Below are positions 4,992 to 5,734 of a stretch of DNA of 5,734 nucleotides, piece after piece. This DNA comes from Candidatus Zhuqueibacterota bacterium 4484_188 (lineage in GTDB: Bacteria; Calditrichota; Calditrichia; RBG-13-44-9), in NCBI GenBank assembly GCA_002049825.1, contig MVCZ01000154.1, forward strand, positions 1 through 5,734, in the 5' to 3' direction. The notes under the pieces are model-generated. The model did no database searches. It had not been told where the DNA came from and saw nothing but the letters and a program-made list of their open reading frames with translations. Both the position numbers and the translations under genes were made by a program. How positions within the stretch are numbered: the stretch's first letter is position 1; every line of letters begins with the position of its first letter.

Positions 4992-5734
4992 ATGAAAACA
5001 TTTTTTTTAATAATATTCACCGCAGTTTTAACCCTGTTATTTTCCTGTTCGAAAGATACCGTAGGACCAACGAAATCCACACAGAGCAATGTGCAGGTGC
5101 AAATCAGTTTTAATGACGCGGGCAGCGGTAAAATCGGCTTTGCCAAACCGGCAACAGTAAGCACTTTGCAGTTAACCGTTACCGGACCGGGAATGAGCAA
5201 AATCGAAAAGACCGGCACAGTAAGCGGAAATACGGCGACCATAACCGTTTCGGTGCCAAAAGGAGACTCGCGAAAATTTACCGTTACGGGAATAGATGCA
5301 AATTCAATTGTGCAATTTCAGGGATCGGAGACAGAAAATATTGATGATGACACAGAATCGATTTCAATTGATGTAGACTGGATACCGCCGGAAGTGTTGA
5401 ATTACAGTTTTAGTGAGCTAACGCCCTTTTCGGCTAAAATTACCTGGTCGCAGTGCCAGGCGAATGATTTTGCCAAATACCTGGTTCTCTTTTCAGAAGA
5501 TTCCGATTTAGATCCGAACAATGCCGCGCACCGGCTGCAGGAAATTACCACCAAAGCGCAGACCACGCTGACAGTAACCGGTCTAACATCGGAAACAAAA
5601 TATTATTATGCGGTAATTGCAATCGATACCGAGAATTTATTCAATCCGGGGTATCAACCGAAATCATTTACCACGCTGTCATCTACCTTAGAAATTTCTT
5701 ATGATGACGATTCCCAGGAAGATGCTTTGCGAGG
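4992..5734 (+). CDS. Lipoprotein with beta-rich N-terminal region and fibronectin type III-like domain, partial
   Basis: This gene runs off the right edge; 247 codons are visible without a stop. Residues 1-18 are a lipoprotein signal peptide and LFSC ends at C19, the likely lipidated residue. K21 and D22 follow, and whether the protein reaches the outer membrane or cell surface is not decidable here. Residues 32-128 alternate hydrophobic residues as in a beta-sandwich (VQVQISF, LQLTVTGPG, ATITVSVPKG, KFTVTGID). Residues 132-228 fit a fibronectin type III domain: PPEVLNYSFSEL, the AKITWSQC strand with Trp, YLVLFSED, and TVTGLTSETKYYYAVIAID, the usual L-x-x-x-T-x-Y-Y pattern. From residue 237 a new segment starts with YDDDSQEDA. 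The product is probably an extracytoplasmic binding or structural protein; I do not recognise a specific function. It forms a close pair with the preceding CsgG-like gene. Confidence 0.85.
   Translation, partial: MKTFFLIIFTAVLTLLFSCSKDTVGPTKSTQSNVQVQISFNDAGSGKIGFAKPATVSTLQLTVTGPGMSKIEKTGTVSGNTATITVSVPKGDSRKFTVTGIDANSIVQFQGSETENIDDDTESISIDVDWIPPEVLNYSFSELTPFSAKITWSQCQANDFAKYLVLFSEDSDLDPNNAAHRLQEITTKAQTTLTVTGLTSETKYYYAVIAIDTENLFNPGYQPKSFTTLSSTLEISYDDDSQEDALR

Overview
The window is a single-strand run of seven genes, all on the + strand, with short gaps of 71, 220, 32, 54, 18 and 22 bases. The first and last genes are cut by the window edges. There are no RNA genes, insertion sequences or CRISPR arrays that I can see. 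The gene set is bacterial. A Gram-negative cell is suggested by a lipoprotein and a CsgG-like exported protein. The RNase G style, the Gly-rich C-terminal helix of the CsgG-like protein and the fibronectin type III (FnIII) lipoprotein suggest the FCB side of the tree, perhaps Calditrichota or a neighbouring candidate phylum. That placement is inference from remembered family style, not from a search.

Bases 1-2590 hold an RNA-metabolism pair. The first gene is the 3' part of a B12-binding/radical SAM protein fused to its partner domain DUF2344 (TIGR03960 plus TIGR03936). It is followed by a full-length ribonuclease G (rng). A 220-base gap (2591-2810) then carries a perfect 8-bp-arm palindrome and a possible promoter, and probably separates two transcription units.

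Bases 2811-4189 hold three small metabolic genes: a TIGR00725/LOG-like Rossmann protein, an acylphosphatase and adenine phosphoribosyltransferase (apt). They may act in nucleotide or phosphate-ester salvage and clean-up, but only apt has a firm substrate.

Bases 4208-5734 hold a two-gene envelope pair, following apt after only 18 bases and with excellent ribosome binding sites. The first member is an exported CsgG-domain protein with a very basic Lys/Pro linker and a Gly/Ala-rich C-terminal helix. The second is an open-ended lipoprotein with a beta-rich N-terminal region and a fibronectin type III-like domain.

Most of the window is ordinary housekeeping DNA. The part most worth a second look is the CsgG-like/FnIII-lipoprotein pair at the right end, whose role I cannot name. 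No complete new system can be claimed from this window alone, because the last gene and whatever follows it lie outside.
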